Positions 43,274 to 51,854 of a DNA stretch of 63,288 nt are shown piece by piece. The stretch comes from QVMP01 sp047974325 (GTDB lineage: Bacteria; Bacteroidota; Bacteroidia; Bacteroidales; Dysgonomonadaceae): contig JBKECE010000300.1 of NCBI GenBank assembly GCA_047974325.1, positions 1-63,288 on the forward strand, in the 5' to 3' direction. Position 1 is the first letter of the stretch. Every line of letters starts with the position of its first letter. Both the position numbers and the translations under genes were made by a program. The notes under the pieces were generated by a model. That model was not told the DNA's origin and searched no databases. It was given only the letters and a program-made list of their open reading frames with translations.

Positions 43274-44392
43274 TTATCTTTTCAACAGCATTGTCACTTT
43301 GAGACAAAGGTCGAAAAAAACCATCTTGGCATTTACATTCTGTTCTATTTGTTTTTCGGCAAGCGCCAACTCATCCGAAAAATCAATGATATTCTTTTCG
43401 TTTATAAAACGGGCAAACCGCATCCCAAAATTGTCTTCTGCACCATTCAGATAGACCATTTCGGACTGTTTGAGATTGCTCACAAAATATTCGCGAATCA
43501 TTCGCTGACAATATACTAAAAAATTCTTTTGTTTTTCTCTTCCAACTCCTGCAATTTCATTTGCAATATTTTTTATATCCTTGATGTTACGAGCATAGGA
43601 AGACCGCATCATCTGAACAAAAAGATTGAAGAAGAATTTGTGTTCCTCGTCCAGACTTATTGTTTCCATAGCTTTCAGATAACTGCCATTAGCAATGTGA
43701 GCAACCGACTGGGCGTCTTGCGGCAAAATATTATAGTTGGATTGCAAAGCTCCGACCATTACGGACTCAGGCAAACCATGTATGTTGATTCGCTGACAAC
43801 GTGACTGTATGGTGGTCAGGATATAATCCGGATTGTCAGAAACAAGCAAGATAAGCGTATTTCCGGTAGGCTCTTCAATTAGTTTCAGAAGTTTGTTTGC
43901 ACAGACTTCGTGCATTTTTTCGGGAAGCCAGATGAACAATACTTTATATTTGGCTTCATATATCTTGAGGCTCAATTTTTTGATTATCTCCTCGCTTTCA
44001 CGCGCATAGATCAACCCTTGAGCATTATCGGTTCCGATGTATGAAAGCCATTGATTCAGATTGAAATAGATGTTCTCTCCAAGAAAAGACCTCCAGTCTG
44101 AAATGTAGTCGTCACAAACTTCCTTTTTGTCTTTCTTGACAATAGGATATACAAAATGCAGATCGGGATGCGCCAGATGGTTGTATTTCAGGCACGAACT
44201 ACACTTGCCGCAACTGTCACCATCCTGAGGATCGAGGCAATTAAGGTATTGTGCATAAGCGAGCGCCAAAGGCAGTTTTCCTACACCTTCGGGTCCGCAA
44301 AAGAGTTGCGCATGAGGAACGAATCCGTCTTTAGCCGTTCTCAGCAACCGTTCTTTTATCTCGTCTTGTCCTATTATATCTTTAAAAAACAA
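43274..44392 (-). CDS. holB: DNA polymerase III delta-prime subunit
   Basis: A 372-residue AAA+ clamp-loader protein. The Walker A-like GPEGVGK is at residues 33-39. A zinc module follows with Cys52, Cys61, Cys64 and Cys67 (NCLDPQDGDSCGKCSSC). The later segment KVLFIWLPEKMHEVCANKLLKLIEEP corresponds to the DnaX-like sensor region (key motif ANKLLKLIEEP), then TTIQSRCQRI. Together these fit HolB or a DnaX-like delta-prime. It lies 58 bases upstream of the RicT-like gene, an arrangement also known for holB-yaaT in Firmicutes, and 21 bases downstream of metF. Confidence 0.9.
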   Translation of the reverse strand: MFFKDIIGQDEIKERLLRTAKDGFVPHAQLFCGPEGVGKLPLALAYAQYLNCLDPQDGDSCGKCSSCLKYNHLAHPDLHFVYPIVKKDKKEVCDDYISDWRSFLGENIYFNLNQWLSYIGTDNAQGLIYARESEEIIKKLSLKIYEAKYKVLFIWLPEKMHEVCANKLLKLIEEPTGNTLILLVSDNPDYILTTIQSRCQRINIHGLPESVMVGALQSNYNILPQDAQSVAHIANGSYLKAMETISLDEEHKFFFNLFVQMMRSSYARNIKDIKNIANEIAGVGREKQKNFLVYCQRMIREYFVSNLKQSEMVYLNGAEDNFGMRFARFINEKNIIDFSDELALAEKQIEQNVNAKMVFFDLCLKVTMLLKR

Positions 44393-44413
44393 GGATTCTA
44401 AAGTTTTTGTGGT

Positions 44414-45367
44414 TCAATATACCTCCTTTGCTATCCGGCGGATACTGTCGGTAGCCATCAACGAATAGAAATGAATGCTCGGCACTCCTTTACTTATCAG
44501 TTCTCTAGTTTGTTTAATACCCCATTCAACACCCACTTCTTTAGCCTGCTCGTCGGTTTTGCATTTGGACAGTTCGATGTTCAGTTCTTCGGGCAATTCA
44601 AGGCTAAATATCTTAGGCAAAATCGTCATCTGGTTTGTCAACACAATGGGTTTGACTCCGGGAATGATGGGTACAGTGATTCCTATTGAACGGGCTTTTT
44701 CAACAAACGAAAAATATTTGTCATTGTCAAAAAACATCTGTGTCACAAAATATTCTGCCCCCAGATCTTGTTTCATTTTCATGTAATTCAGATCAGATTC
44801 AAAGCTAAGGGCCGTTTCGTGCACTTCCGGATAGCAAGCCATCCCATAAGAAAAGGGTGTCTTATTTTTCTCAAATTCAACATTGTCGAAGGTTTTTCCT
44901 TCGTTGAATTTGTTCACCTGCATCGCAAGATCTGTGGCATGCTCATTGAAGTTGCCGGTATTTTGATCCTGCTCCAATTTTTTTTCATCGCCACGCAATA
45001 CCAGCAAATTATGCACGCCCAAAAAATTCAGGTCTATCAGTGCATATTCCGTTTCCTCTTTCGTAAAACCTTTACAGATGAGATGCGGAATAGCCGTCAC
45101 ATTATATTTGTTCTGGATGGCCGCTGCAATAGCGACTGTTCCGGGACGCTTGCGGATATTTACGGTTTCAATCCTACCATCGGGCAGTTCTTTCACAACG
45201 CGTTCGCTATGATGCGTCGTAATATTGATATATTGCGGATCAAACTCAATCAGTTTGTCCACAATATTAAAGACCTTCTGAATATCGTTTCCTTTGAGTG
45301 GAGGCAATATCTCGAAAGAGAAAGCTGTCCGGCTCGAATTATTTATTAAATCGGTAACTCTCATCAT
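44414..45367 (-). CDS. metF: 5,10-methylenetetrahydrofolate reductase
   Basis: A 317-residue flavoprotein that reduces methylene-THF to methyl-THF for methionine synthesis. Motifs are AFSFEILPPLKG near the N-terminus (with the catalytic Glu), YINITTHHSERV, IPHLICKGFTKEE, NLLVLRGDEKK, ACYPEVHE, EYFVTQMFFDN, IPIIPGVKPI and the C-terminal GVPSIHFYSLM. The length is normal. It starts at one of two adjacent ATG codons (45367 or 45364), 13 bases after rseP, in the seven-gene minus-strand run. Confidence 0.95.
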   Translation of the reverse strand: MMRVTDLINNSSRTAFSFEILPPLKGNDIQKVFNIVDKLIEFDPQYINITTHHSERVVKELPDGRIETVNIRKRPGTVAIAAAIQNKYNVTAIPHLICKGFTKEETEYALIDLNFLGVHNLLVLRGDEKKLEQDQNTGNFNEHATDLAMQVNKFNEGKTFDNVEFEKNKTPFSYGMACYPEVHETALSFESDLNYMKMKQDLGAEYFVTQMFFDNDKYFSFVEKARSIGITVPIIPGVKPIVLTNQMTILPKIFSLELPEELNIELSKCKTDEQAKEVGVEWGIKQTRELISKGVPSIHFYSLMATDSIRRIAKEVY

Positions 45368-45380
45368 CTTACATCTTCAT

Positions 45381-46706
45381 TTATTTAATAAAAAAACGAT
45401 AAATATCATTTCCATTCGCATAAACCAATAACGCAAGCAAAATGATCATTCCTGCATATTGCGCATATTCCATAAACTTCTCGTTGGGTTTACGACGCGT
45501 TATCACCTCGTAGAGCAAAAACATAACATGCCCACCATCGAGAGCCGGAATAGGTAAGATATTCATCACAGCCAGAATTATTGACAGGAATGCAGTCATA
45601 AACCAGAACGCCTGCCAATCCCATGTTCCGGAAAACAGGCTGCCTATAGCACCAAAACCACCCAGATTGGAAACGCCTTCTTTCGTGAAAACAAAACGGA
45701 ATTGAGCGATATAGCCCTCCAATGTCTCTTTGGCCAGATGCATACCGGCAGGAAAAGATGAGAAGAAATTAAATTTATCTTGTTTGAAAGGCAATCGCAC
45801 AGGAGCAAAACCCAACACTCCGGTGGAATCGACATGAGCTTTTGTTGTATAAAGTACGTTGTCACGATAAAAATTGATCTTCACATCAGAATTCTTCTTT
45901 TCACCTAGCATTGTTTTCAGTTCCACAAAATGAACCACCGTCTGATCATTCAAACTCACGATGCTATCTCCTTTTGCAAGACCACAACGACGAGCCTCAC
46001 TATTAGGCAAAATGCTGTCTACAACAGTTGGAAGAATCGGCATATAAGCCATTTTCTTTGAAGCAATGAGACTGTCCGCAAAATCTTCATTCATTTTAAG
46101 CGTCACCTGTTCTCCGTTTCTCTCTACAACTATCTGTTTGGCATCTGCAAAGCTCATATAAGTGTTCATGTCCAGAGTTTTATCCATTCTCAGTTTCAAC
46201 TCTTTACCATCCGCATTTATGATCTTATCACCATCGCGAAAACCTGCATTCTTCGCAGTCTGACTATATTGCATTCCCTTTGAAATATCTTTGAACGGAA
46301 CATAATTGTCGCCCCACGTAAAAACAATCATAGAGTAGATAATAATTGCAAGAATCACGTTAAACAGCACACCTCCGATCATTACCAACAGACGTTGCCA
46401 TGCCGGTTTTGAACGAAATTCGTAAGGCTTAGGTGGTTGTGCCATTTGCTCCTTATCCATTGATTCGTCTATCATCCCCGATATTTTTACATATCCGCCC
46501 AATGGTAACCAACCAACACCATACTCCGTATCGCTATTTTTGGGTTTATATCTGAAAAGGGCAAATCCCGCATCAAAAAAAAGATAGAATTTTTCAACTT
46601 TTATTTTAAACATCCGGGCAAATAAAAAATGTCCGAATTCGTGGATAATGACCAATATTGATAAACTTAAGATTAATTGTAACGCTTTTATTAAAAAAGT
46701 TTCCAT
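45381..46706 (-). CDS. rseP: RIP metalloprotease RseP (site-2 protease)
   Basis: A 441-residue inner-membrane zinc protease that cuts anti-sigma factors and remnant signal peptides inside the membrane. HEFGH is at residues 22-26 in the first helix. GVGWLPLGGYVKISGM follows, then a large periplasmic part with a PDZ domain (EARRCGLAKGDSIVSLNDQTV), and a second zinc motif NILPIPALDGGHV in the third helix. The protein ends with another helix. The gene lies 31 bases downstream of dxr; the dxr-rseP order is common in bacteria. The ECF sigma factor at 59001 is the only obvious sigma candidate in the window; no link is shown. Confidence 0.95.
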   Translation of the reverse strand: METFLIKALQLILSLSILVIIHEFGHFLFARMFKIKVEKFYLFFDAGFALFRYKPKNSDTEYGVGWLPLGGYVKISGMIDESMDKEQMAQPPKPYEFRSKPAWQRLLVMIGGVLFNVILAIIIYSMIVFTWGDNYVPFKDISKGMQYSQTAKNAGFRDGDKIINADGKELKLRMDKTLDMNTYMSFADAKQIVVERNGEQVTLKMNEDFADSLIASKKMAYMPILPTVVDSILPNSEARRCGLAKGDSIVSLNDQTVVHFVELKTMLGEKKNSDVKINFYRDNVLYTTKAHVDSTGVLGFAPVRLPFKQDKFNFFSSFPAGMHLAKETLEGYIAQFRFVFTKEGVSNLGGFGAIGSLFSGTWDWQAFWFMTAFLSIILAVMNILPIPALDGGHVMFLLYEVITRRKPNEKFMEYAQYAGMIILLALLVYANGNDIYRFFIK

Positions 46707-46737
46707 CTGTTATTTTAAAAAGTAAATATTCTATTTG

Positions 46738-47883
46738 TTATATGTATTCGGCAGCAATTTTTCGCGCCTCTGCATTTGATTGTACATAGTCTTCGTATGT
46801 CGGTTTTTTTATGAATGATACTTTTTGCATTGTTTTCTCTACAATATCACTCATTTCCAGAAAACCAACTTTGTCTTTCAGAAAAGCATCCACTACTATT
46901 TCATTGGCTGCATTCAGTATGCAGGCCATATTTCCACCCTCATTAGCGGCATAAAAAGCAAAAGCCAGATTGCGAAACTTATCCATATCGGCTTCCTCGA
47001 ATGTCATTGAACCCAGTTTGAATATATCGAGCCGTTCAAAACTCGATCTCAAACGATGAGGATAGGTGAATGCATATTGTATAGGCAACCGCATATCCGG
47101 CAAACCCATCTGCGCAATGATTGATGAATCTTCAAATTGAACCATTGAATGAATAATCGATTGGGGATGCACCACCACTTGAACCTGATCAGGCTTTACA
47201 TCGAAAAGCCATTTAGCCTCGATCATTTCAAATCCTTTATTCATCAATGAGGCTGAATCTATTGTTATTTTTGCACCCATTTCCCAATTTGGATGCTTCA
47301 AAGCCTGATTTTTTGTCACTTTCTGCAATTCAGATTTGCTCAGATTGCGGAAAGGGCCACCTGATGCAGTCAGCAATATTTTTTCTATCGGGCTTGTTTC
47401 GCCTGACAAGCATTGGAATATTGCCGAGTGTTCGGAATCGACCGGAAGTATAGGAGTTTTATGTTCCAGAGCCAGTGATGTAATGAGCTCTCCAGCCACA
47501 ACCAATGTTTCTTTATTGGCCAAAGCAATCATCTTTTTTGCTTTTATAGCACTTATGGTTGGTGCAAGTCCGGCATAGCCCACCATGGCCGTCAGCACGA
47601 TGTCGATCGGTTCGCTCTGCACAACCTGAGCTATAGAATCAGCTCCCGCCCATACTTTTACCGGCAGATCGGACAATGCCGACTTCAAGTCTTCATACTT
47701 AGACTCATTAGCAATCACAACAACTTCGGGTTGAAACTCTCTCGCTTGTTTTATCAACAGATCGATACTGTTATTGGCAGTCAAGGCATAGACCTCAAAC
47801 TTGTCGGAATGTTCCCGCACAACGTCCAAAGCCTGAGTGCCGATTGAACCCGTAGAGCCTAATATCGCTAGTTTTCGTTTCAT
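46738..47883 (-). CDS. dxr: 1-deoxy-D-xylulose 5-phosphate reductoisomerase
   Basis: A 381-residue NADPH-dependent enzyme of the MEP isoprenoid pathway. GSTGSIGTQALDVV (Rossmann) opens the protein. ALANKETLVVAGE, PVDSEHSAIFQCL, LTASGGPFR, HPNWEMGAKITIDSASLMNKG and HPQSIIHSMV carry the metal and substrate ligands. The length is normal. Its start overlaps the stop of the M23-like gene by one base, so the two are likely co-translated; rseP follows after 31 bases. It feeds the polyprenyl synthetase at the far end of the window metabolically. Confidence 0.97.
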   Translation of the reverse strand: MKRKLAILGSTGSIGTQALDVVREHSDKFEVYALTANNSIDLLIKQAREFQPEVVVIANESKYEDLKSALSDLPVKVWAGADSIAQVVQSEPIDIVLTAMVGYAGLAPTISAIKAKKMIALANKETLVVAGELITSLALEHKTPILPVDSEHSAIFQCLSGETSPIEKILLTASGGPFRNLSKSELQKVTKNQALKHPNWEMGAKITIDSASLMNKGFEMIEAKWLFDVKPDQVQVVVHPQSIIHSMVQFEDSSIIAQMGLPDMRLPIQYAFTYPHRLRSSFERLDIFKLGSMTFEEADMDKFRNLAFAFYAANEGGNMACILNAANEIVVDAFLKDKVGFLEMSDIVEKTMQKVSFIKKPTYEDYVQSNAEARKIAAEYI

Positions 47884-48761
47884 CAGAAAGATATATAATT
47901 TTCAGGATTGACAGGACTTCCTTTATACCAAAGTTCGAAATAAAGATTTGCTTTTGTCTGTGAATTGCTCTCGTCGCCCACAATTGCGACAGCCTCTCCC
48001 GTGCTCACCCTGTCTCCTATATTTTTCAGTAGCATGGCATTTTTCTTATAGATGGAAACAAAGCCATTCTTGTGCTGAATTTGTATAATATAGCCCGCAT
48101 CAGGATCATAACCTGCAAAAATGACCGTGCCTTCGAGTGTGGCAACCACACTTTCTTTCGGGGCTGTCATCATATCTATGCCATAGTGGCGCGTACTTAC
48201 GTTAAATTTTTGTGTTATAAGACCTTTCACCGGTCTGAAGAACGTCAACCCCTCAACGGGCATCGCTGATCCGGTAGGGACAGATGTGAGGTTATATTTT
48301 TCAGACTCTTCAAATTTTTCATTGAATTCCTGCTCACGTTTCGAACTTTTCATTGTCGACTCATCACTTTTCGCCAAAAGCGTGTCCGGCTCATAAGCAA
48401 TGGAATCGCCTTGTATTTCCCCTTCAAAAGCCCGCTTTACGTTGTTAAGATAAGCCGTCTGATATAACATTTTCTGATCGAGAGAATCCAGTTGTATAGC
48501 CGATCTCAAAGCTTGCTCACGAATCTCCGAGTCCAGATATCCTGGCAAATAATTACGAATAGGGGTGGATATGATGACAATGGAGGTGAAAACGGTTACA
48601 AAAAAGGCGAAAGCCGCAACAACTACCGATCCTGAAAACCACGAAATACGTATTTTCCAGACTTCCGATAATGTATTTTCGTTAATGATGGAAACTTTAT
48701 ATTTGAAATGTATCCGTTTCCAAAAATCATGTTTCTTCTTTTTATCTCTTTTTCTGTTCAT
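47883..48761 (-). CDS. M23/LytM-domain protein with degenerate active site
   Basis: A 292-residue envelope protein. One N-terminal transmembrane helix (about 43-66) follows a basic cytoplasmic stretch (NRKRDKKKKHDFWKRIHFKYK-like, residues 2-22). A periplasmic helical region comes next, then a LytM domain (about 190-292). The first zinc motif survives as RHYGID (His and Asp), but the family's later HLH reads NLYFELW and the Y-x-H of YKKN has lost its histidine. The domain is thus unlikely to cut peptidoglycan and may act like EnvC or NlpD as an amidase activator; this is inference from those families. It is the first gene of the minus-strand run. Confidence 0.85.
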   Translation of the reverse strand: MNRKRDKKKKHDFWKRIHFKYKVSIINENTLSEVWKIRISWFSGSVVVAAFAFFVTVFTSIVIISTPIRNYLPGYLDSEIREQALRSAIQLDSLDQKMLYQTAYLNNVKRAFEGEIQGDSIAYEPDTLLAKSDESTMKSSKREQEFNEKFEESEKYNLTSVPTGSAMPVEGLTFFRPVKGLITQKFNVSTRHYGIDMMTAPKESVVATLEGTVIFAGYDPDAGYIIQIQHKNGFVSIYKKNAMLLKNIGDRVSTGEAVAIVGDESNSQTKANLYFELWYKGSPVNPENYISF

Positions 48762-48807
48762 TTAACCAAGGGGTCAAAAACTCCAGTTTATTCCAAAATT
48801 AAGAATG

Positions 48808-48815
48808 CAAATTTA
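48808..48815 (-). promoter_or_regulatory. Bacteroidota -7 element (TAAATTTG on the minus strand) for the M23-dxr-rseP-metF-holB-ricT-gldH run
   Basis: CAAATTTA on the plus strand, 47 bases before the start of the M23-like gene. It is the best promoter candidate for the seven-gene run, because the gaps inside the run are all under 60 bases. Confidence 0.5.
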
Positions 48816-49077
48816 AAAAAAAGATAATCAATAATAATATAAGAACGATACATAATACTTAAATAACCAAAAAAACGAAATAAACTGCATCGAAACATCT
48901 CCAAAGCAAGGACTACTAAAAAAGAGAAGTGATTTAAAGTTAAAAAATAAATTATAAAATTATAAAAAAACGCTACTATCACTTTGTATTACATTCATAA
49001 TCAAAACAATGATAATATGACAAAATATGAAGGCTGAAAAAACAAAGAAAAACGAGTTCCATATCAAAAATAATAGC

Positions 49078-49085
49078 TATTTTTG
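49078..49085 (+). promoter_or_regulatory. Bacteroidota -7 element (TATTTTTG) for serine palmitoyltransferase
   Basis: Matches TAnnTTTG, 102 bases before the spt start, implying a long 5' leader. Confidence 0.45.
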
Positions 49086-49187
49086 CAGCCTGCTTTTCTG
49101 TGAAATGAATAAAAGATTGTGAACATCAAACACATAGCAGGAGGCAGTTATAACTAAAAGACAATTATTTTGTTATAATTTTCAACT

Positions 49188-50390
49188 ATGAATTTAAAAG
49201 AAAAAATGTCGAGGTTCGATGCTGCACGCAAAGTACGTGAAGCTGGTATCTATCCTTATTTTAGAGTAATTCAGAGCGATCAGGATACTGAAGTTCTCAT
49301 AAATGGAAAAAAAGTTCTTATGTTTGGCTCAAATGCCTACTTAGGACTCACAAACCACCCCAAAGTTATTGAAGCCTCCATTCAAGCGATCCAGAAATAT
49401 GGAACAGGAATGGCAGGCTCTCGTTTTTTAAATGGCACATTGGATATACACGTAGAGTTAGAAAAAAAACTCGCCAACTTTGTCGGCAAAGAAGATGCGT
49501 TGGTATATTCCACAGGCTTCAATGTGAATGAAGGTGTGCTTGGATGCATCACCGGGCGTGAAGATTACATCCTTTGGGACGAACTTGACCATGCTTCCAT
49601 CATTGAAGGTAACAGGACTTCACTTTCCACGAAGTTCAAATTCCGTCACAATGACATGGAGTCGCTGGAAAAACAACTGCTCAGATGCGAACAAGACAAA
49701 GTGAAACTGATTGTTGTAGACGGAGTTTTCAGTATGGAAGGCGACGTGATCAATCTGCCGGAAATAGTAAAACTAGCAAAAAAATACGATGCCAATGTGA
49801 TGATCGACGAAGCACACGGCTTGGGTGTTATGGGACGTAACTATAACGGAAAAGGCGTACACGATCATTTCGGACTGACCGATGATGTAGACTTGATCAT
49901 GGGCACATTCAGTAAATCTCTGGCTTCGATCGGCGGATTTATTGCTGGTGACGAAAATGCAATCGATTTTCTTCGCCACACATCACGTCCTTATATTTTC
50001 AGTGCAAGTATCACACCGGGCGCAACTGCCGCCGCAAGTGCTGCATTAGACATCTTGATGTCGGAGCCTGAAAGAATCAGAGGTTTGTGGGAAATAACCA
50101 ACTATGCTCTGGATGGTTTCCGCCAGATGGGTTGCGAAATAGGACATACTTCCACTCCGATCATTCCACTATTCATCAGAGATAATGACAAAACATTCAT
50201 AATCACTAAAATGCTGTTTGATGAAGGCATCTTTGTGAACCCTGTTGTTGCACCAGCCGTTGCACCAAAAGATACGCTTATCCGTTTTTCATTGATGGCC
50301 ACACACACTAAAGAACAGGTAGACAAGGCTTTTGATGCAATACAAAAGGTATTCAAGAAAATGGAGGTATTGCCCAATGTGTTAGCATAA
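49188..50390 (+). CDS. spt: Serine palmitoyltransferase (alpha-oxoamine synthase family)
   Basis: A 400-residue PLP enzyme that condenses serine with a fatty acyl thioester, the first step of sphingolipid synthesis, a Bacteroidota hallmark. NAYLGLTNHPKV, GTGMAGSRFLNGT, the PLP region DEAHGLGVMG and TFSKSLASIGGF with Schiff-base Lys243 are all present. The family also contains 8-amino-7-oxononanoate synthase and 2-amino-3-ketobutyrate ligase. The N-terminus (FDAARKVREAGIYPYFRVI) and the absence of biotin genes nearby favour the sphingolipid enzyme, as in Bacteroides. It is transcribed alone with a terminator at 50441. Confidence 0.88.
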   Translation: MNLKEKMSRFDAARKVREAGIYPYFRVIQSDQDTEVLINGKKVLMFGSNAYLGLTNHPKVIEASIQAIQKYGTGMAGSRFLNGTLDIHVELEKKLANFVGKEDALVYSTGFNVNEGVLGCITGREDYILWDELDHASIIEGNRTSLSTKFKFRHNDMESLEKQLLRCEQDKVKLIVVDGVFSMEGDVINLPEIVKLAKKYDANVMIDEAHGLGVMGRNYNGKGVHDHFGLTDDVDLIMGTFSKSLASIGGFIAGDENAIDFLRHTSRPYIFSASITPGATAAASAALDILMSEPERIRGLWEITNYALDGFRQMGCEIGHTSTPIIPLFIRDNDKTFIITKMLFDEGIFVNPVVAPAVAPKDTLIRFSLMATHTKEQVDKAFDAIQKVFKKMEVLPNVLA

Positions 50391-50440
50391 ACAAACCCTG
50401 CCAACAAGCAAAAAATCTCTGTTTGTCTGATAATAAAACA

Positions 50441-50475
50441 AACCCTCTAACGTTAAAGTCTTTAGAGGGTTTTAT
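50441..50475 (+). terminator. Rho-independent terminator after spt
   Basis: A perfect 10-bp stem AACCCTCTAA (50441-50450) with TTAGAGGGTT (50462-50471), loop 11 bases, followed by TTATATTTT. Confidence 0.88.
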
Positions 50476-50516
50476 ATTTTCTGTAGAAAAAGAAAATATA
50501 TTTGATATATAAAATT

Positions 50517-51839
50517 ATGAAGCAGTTATACACATTACTTCTCTTTTTTCCGATTTTGTTTCTGGTTTCAGAACAAATATCAGCACAGCAATATACCATC
50601 TCCGGCGGCATAGGCACACCATATCAGGAAAGTCCGTCTGCAAGTTCGGGGATTGAAAAGTTATATTTTCTAAATACCCTCACAGATGCAACACTCACTT
50701 ATTCAAGTGATGCTGCTTCCGTCTTATTTTACAAATATTCACATTCACTGAGCGATGCAGTCCTCATCCAAAATTCGGACATCACCACAACCACAAGCGG
50801 CGGTATAACCACATACACAGTTCACTTCTTGGAAGATAGCAAAGGCTATTTTGCATCTGTAAACGGAAATCACCAGTCTGCCGCATGGATCATTGACTAT
50901 ACACAGCATTATCCTGTATTAAATTCCATCTCAACAGAAGAATCTGAGGACAAATGCGAATACATTAAATTATTGATTGATAAAAGCGACAAGCTTTTGT
51001 ATTATACCGTTGGAGGAGCACCCATAGAAGTGGGCAGACAGTATACAATCAGTTATCCTAACATGCAATGGGACGACGATCAGAAAAAATACATAACTAC
51101 AACAACAAAATTGCAGAAAGAATTCGGCACGGAAGAAATCATCTCTGCACCCTTGCTCAACACCCAATTCACCTTATCGGGTGATCAATATGCATCCCTC
51201 ATCGGACTGTCTGAACGCAGTATTGTGTCAGATCCATATACGGCAATAGCCTCGGTTCCTCGCATAGACACAACCGTTGTGAGCAGTTATGCGACCAGCA
51301 ATCTTTCGGATGGAGCAGAAGGGATTCCCGCTCCGGCCGAGATCACATTCATGGGACGTGCAAATGAACCTGTAACCCGATATTACACTTGGTATATCTA
51401 TAACGTTAACGATCTCATAAATCACATAGCCAGATACACAGATCAAGACATCAAGTACAATTTTACGCAACAGGGAAAATACAGGGTGGTTCTCGAAACA
51501 GCCAGCGATGGTTCAGCCTGCGTTAGCCGCGATTCGGTTGAATTTACAATCCAGGACTGGTATATGGATGCACCTAACTTCTTTTCGCCAGACGATTCTC
51601 CGGGTGTCAATGATGAATTTAAGGTGGCATACCGATCCATCACCAAATTTAAATGTACCATTTTCAATCGGTGGGGCAATAAAATATTTGAATGGAGAGA
51701 TCCATCGAAAGGATGGGACGGAAAATACGGTGGCAAATATGTAAACACCGGCGTTTATTTCTATGTGATCGAATTTGAAGCGTCAGATGGGCAAAAGCAT
51801 ACTAAATCGGGCGATATAAACATTTTGCGAAAGAAATAA
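50517..51839 (+). CDS. Secreted protein with type B (gliding motility-associated) C-terminal sorting domain
   Basis: A 440-residue protein with a signal peptide (about 1-24, ending ISAQ). ATG 50517 is used; a TTG 15 bases upstream is less likely. The body (25-350) has no motif I recognise; it contains a region similar to PKD-type folds (RYYTWYIYNVNDL; GKYRVVLETASDGSACVSRDSVEFTI). The last 90 residues are a type B sorting domain: DAPNFFSPDDSPGVNDEFKV, CTIFNRWGNKIFEW, GWDGKYGGKYVNTGVYFYVIEF and KSGDINILRK. Such domains send proteins through the type IX system, usually with a PorP/SprF-like partner, which is not in the window. The function of the body is unknown. Confidence 0.85.
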   Translation: MKQLYTLLLFFPILFLVSEQISAQQYTISGGIGTPYQESPSASSGIEKLYFLNTLTDATLTYSSDAASVLFYKYSHSLSDAVLIQNSDITTTTSGGITTYTVHFLEDSKGYFASVNGNHQSAAWIIDYTQHYPVLNSISTEESEDKCEYIKLLIDKSDKLLYYTVGGAPIEVGRQYTISYPNMQWDDDQKKYITTTTKLQKEFGTEEIISAPLLNTQFTLSGDQYASLIGLSERSIVSDPYTAIASVPRIDTTVVSSYATSNLSDGAEGIPAPAEITFMGRANEPVTRYYTWYIYNVNDLINHIARYTDQDIKYNFTQQGKYRVVLETASDGSACVSRDSVEFTIQDWYMDAPNFFSPDDSPGVNDEFKVAYRSITKFKCTIFNRWGNKIFEWRDPSKGWDGKYGGKYVNTGVYFYVIEFEASDGQKHTKSGDINILRKK

Positions 51840-51854
51840 GACTGCCACTCTTTT

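Larger units (their letters stand above)
48762..49187. other. Intergenic region between divergent M23-like and serine palmitoyltransferase genes
   Basis: 426 bases, very AT-rich, with divergent -7 elements at 48808-48815 (minus) and 49078-49085 (plus). No gene, RNA or repeat is recognisable. Confidence 0.5.

Noticed and set aside
44768..45349. A 193-codon open frame on the plus strand
   Set aside because: It is antisense to metF, which is complete with all family motifs.
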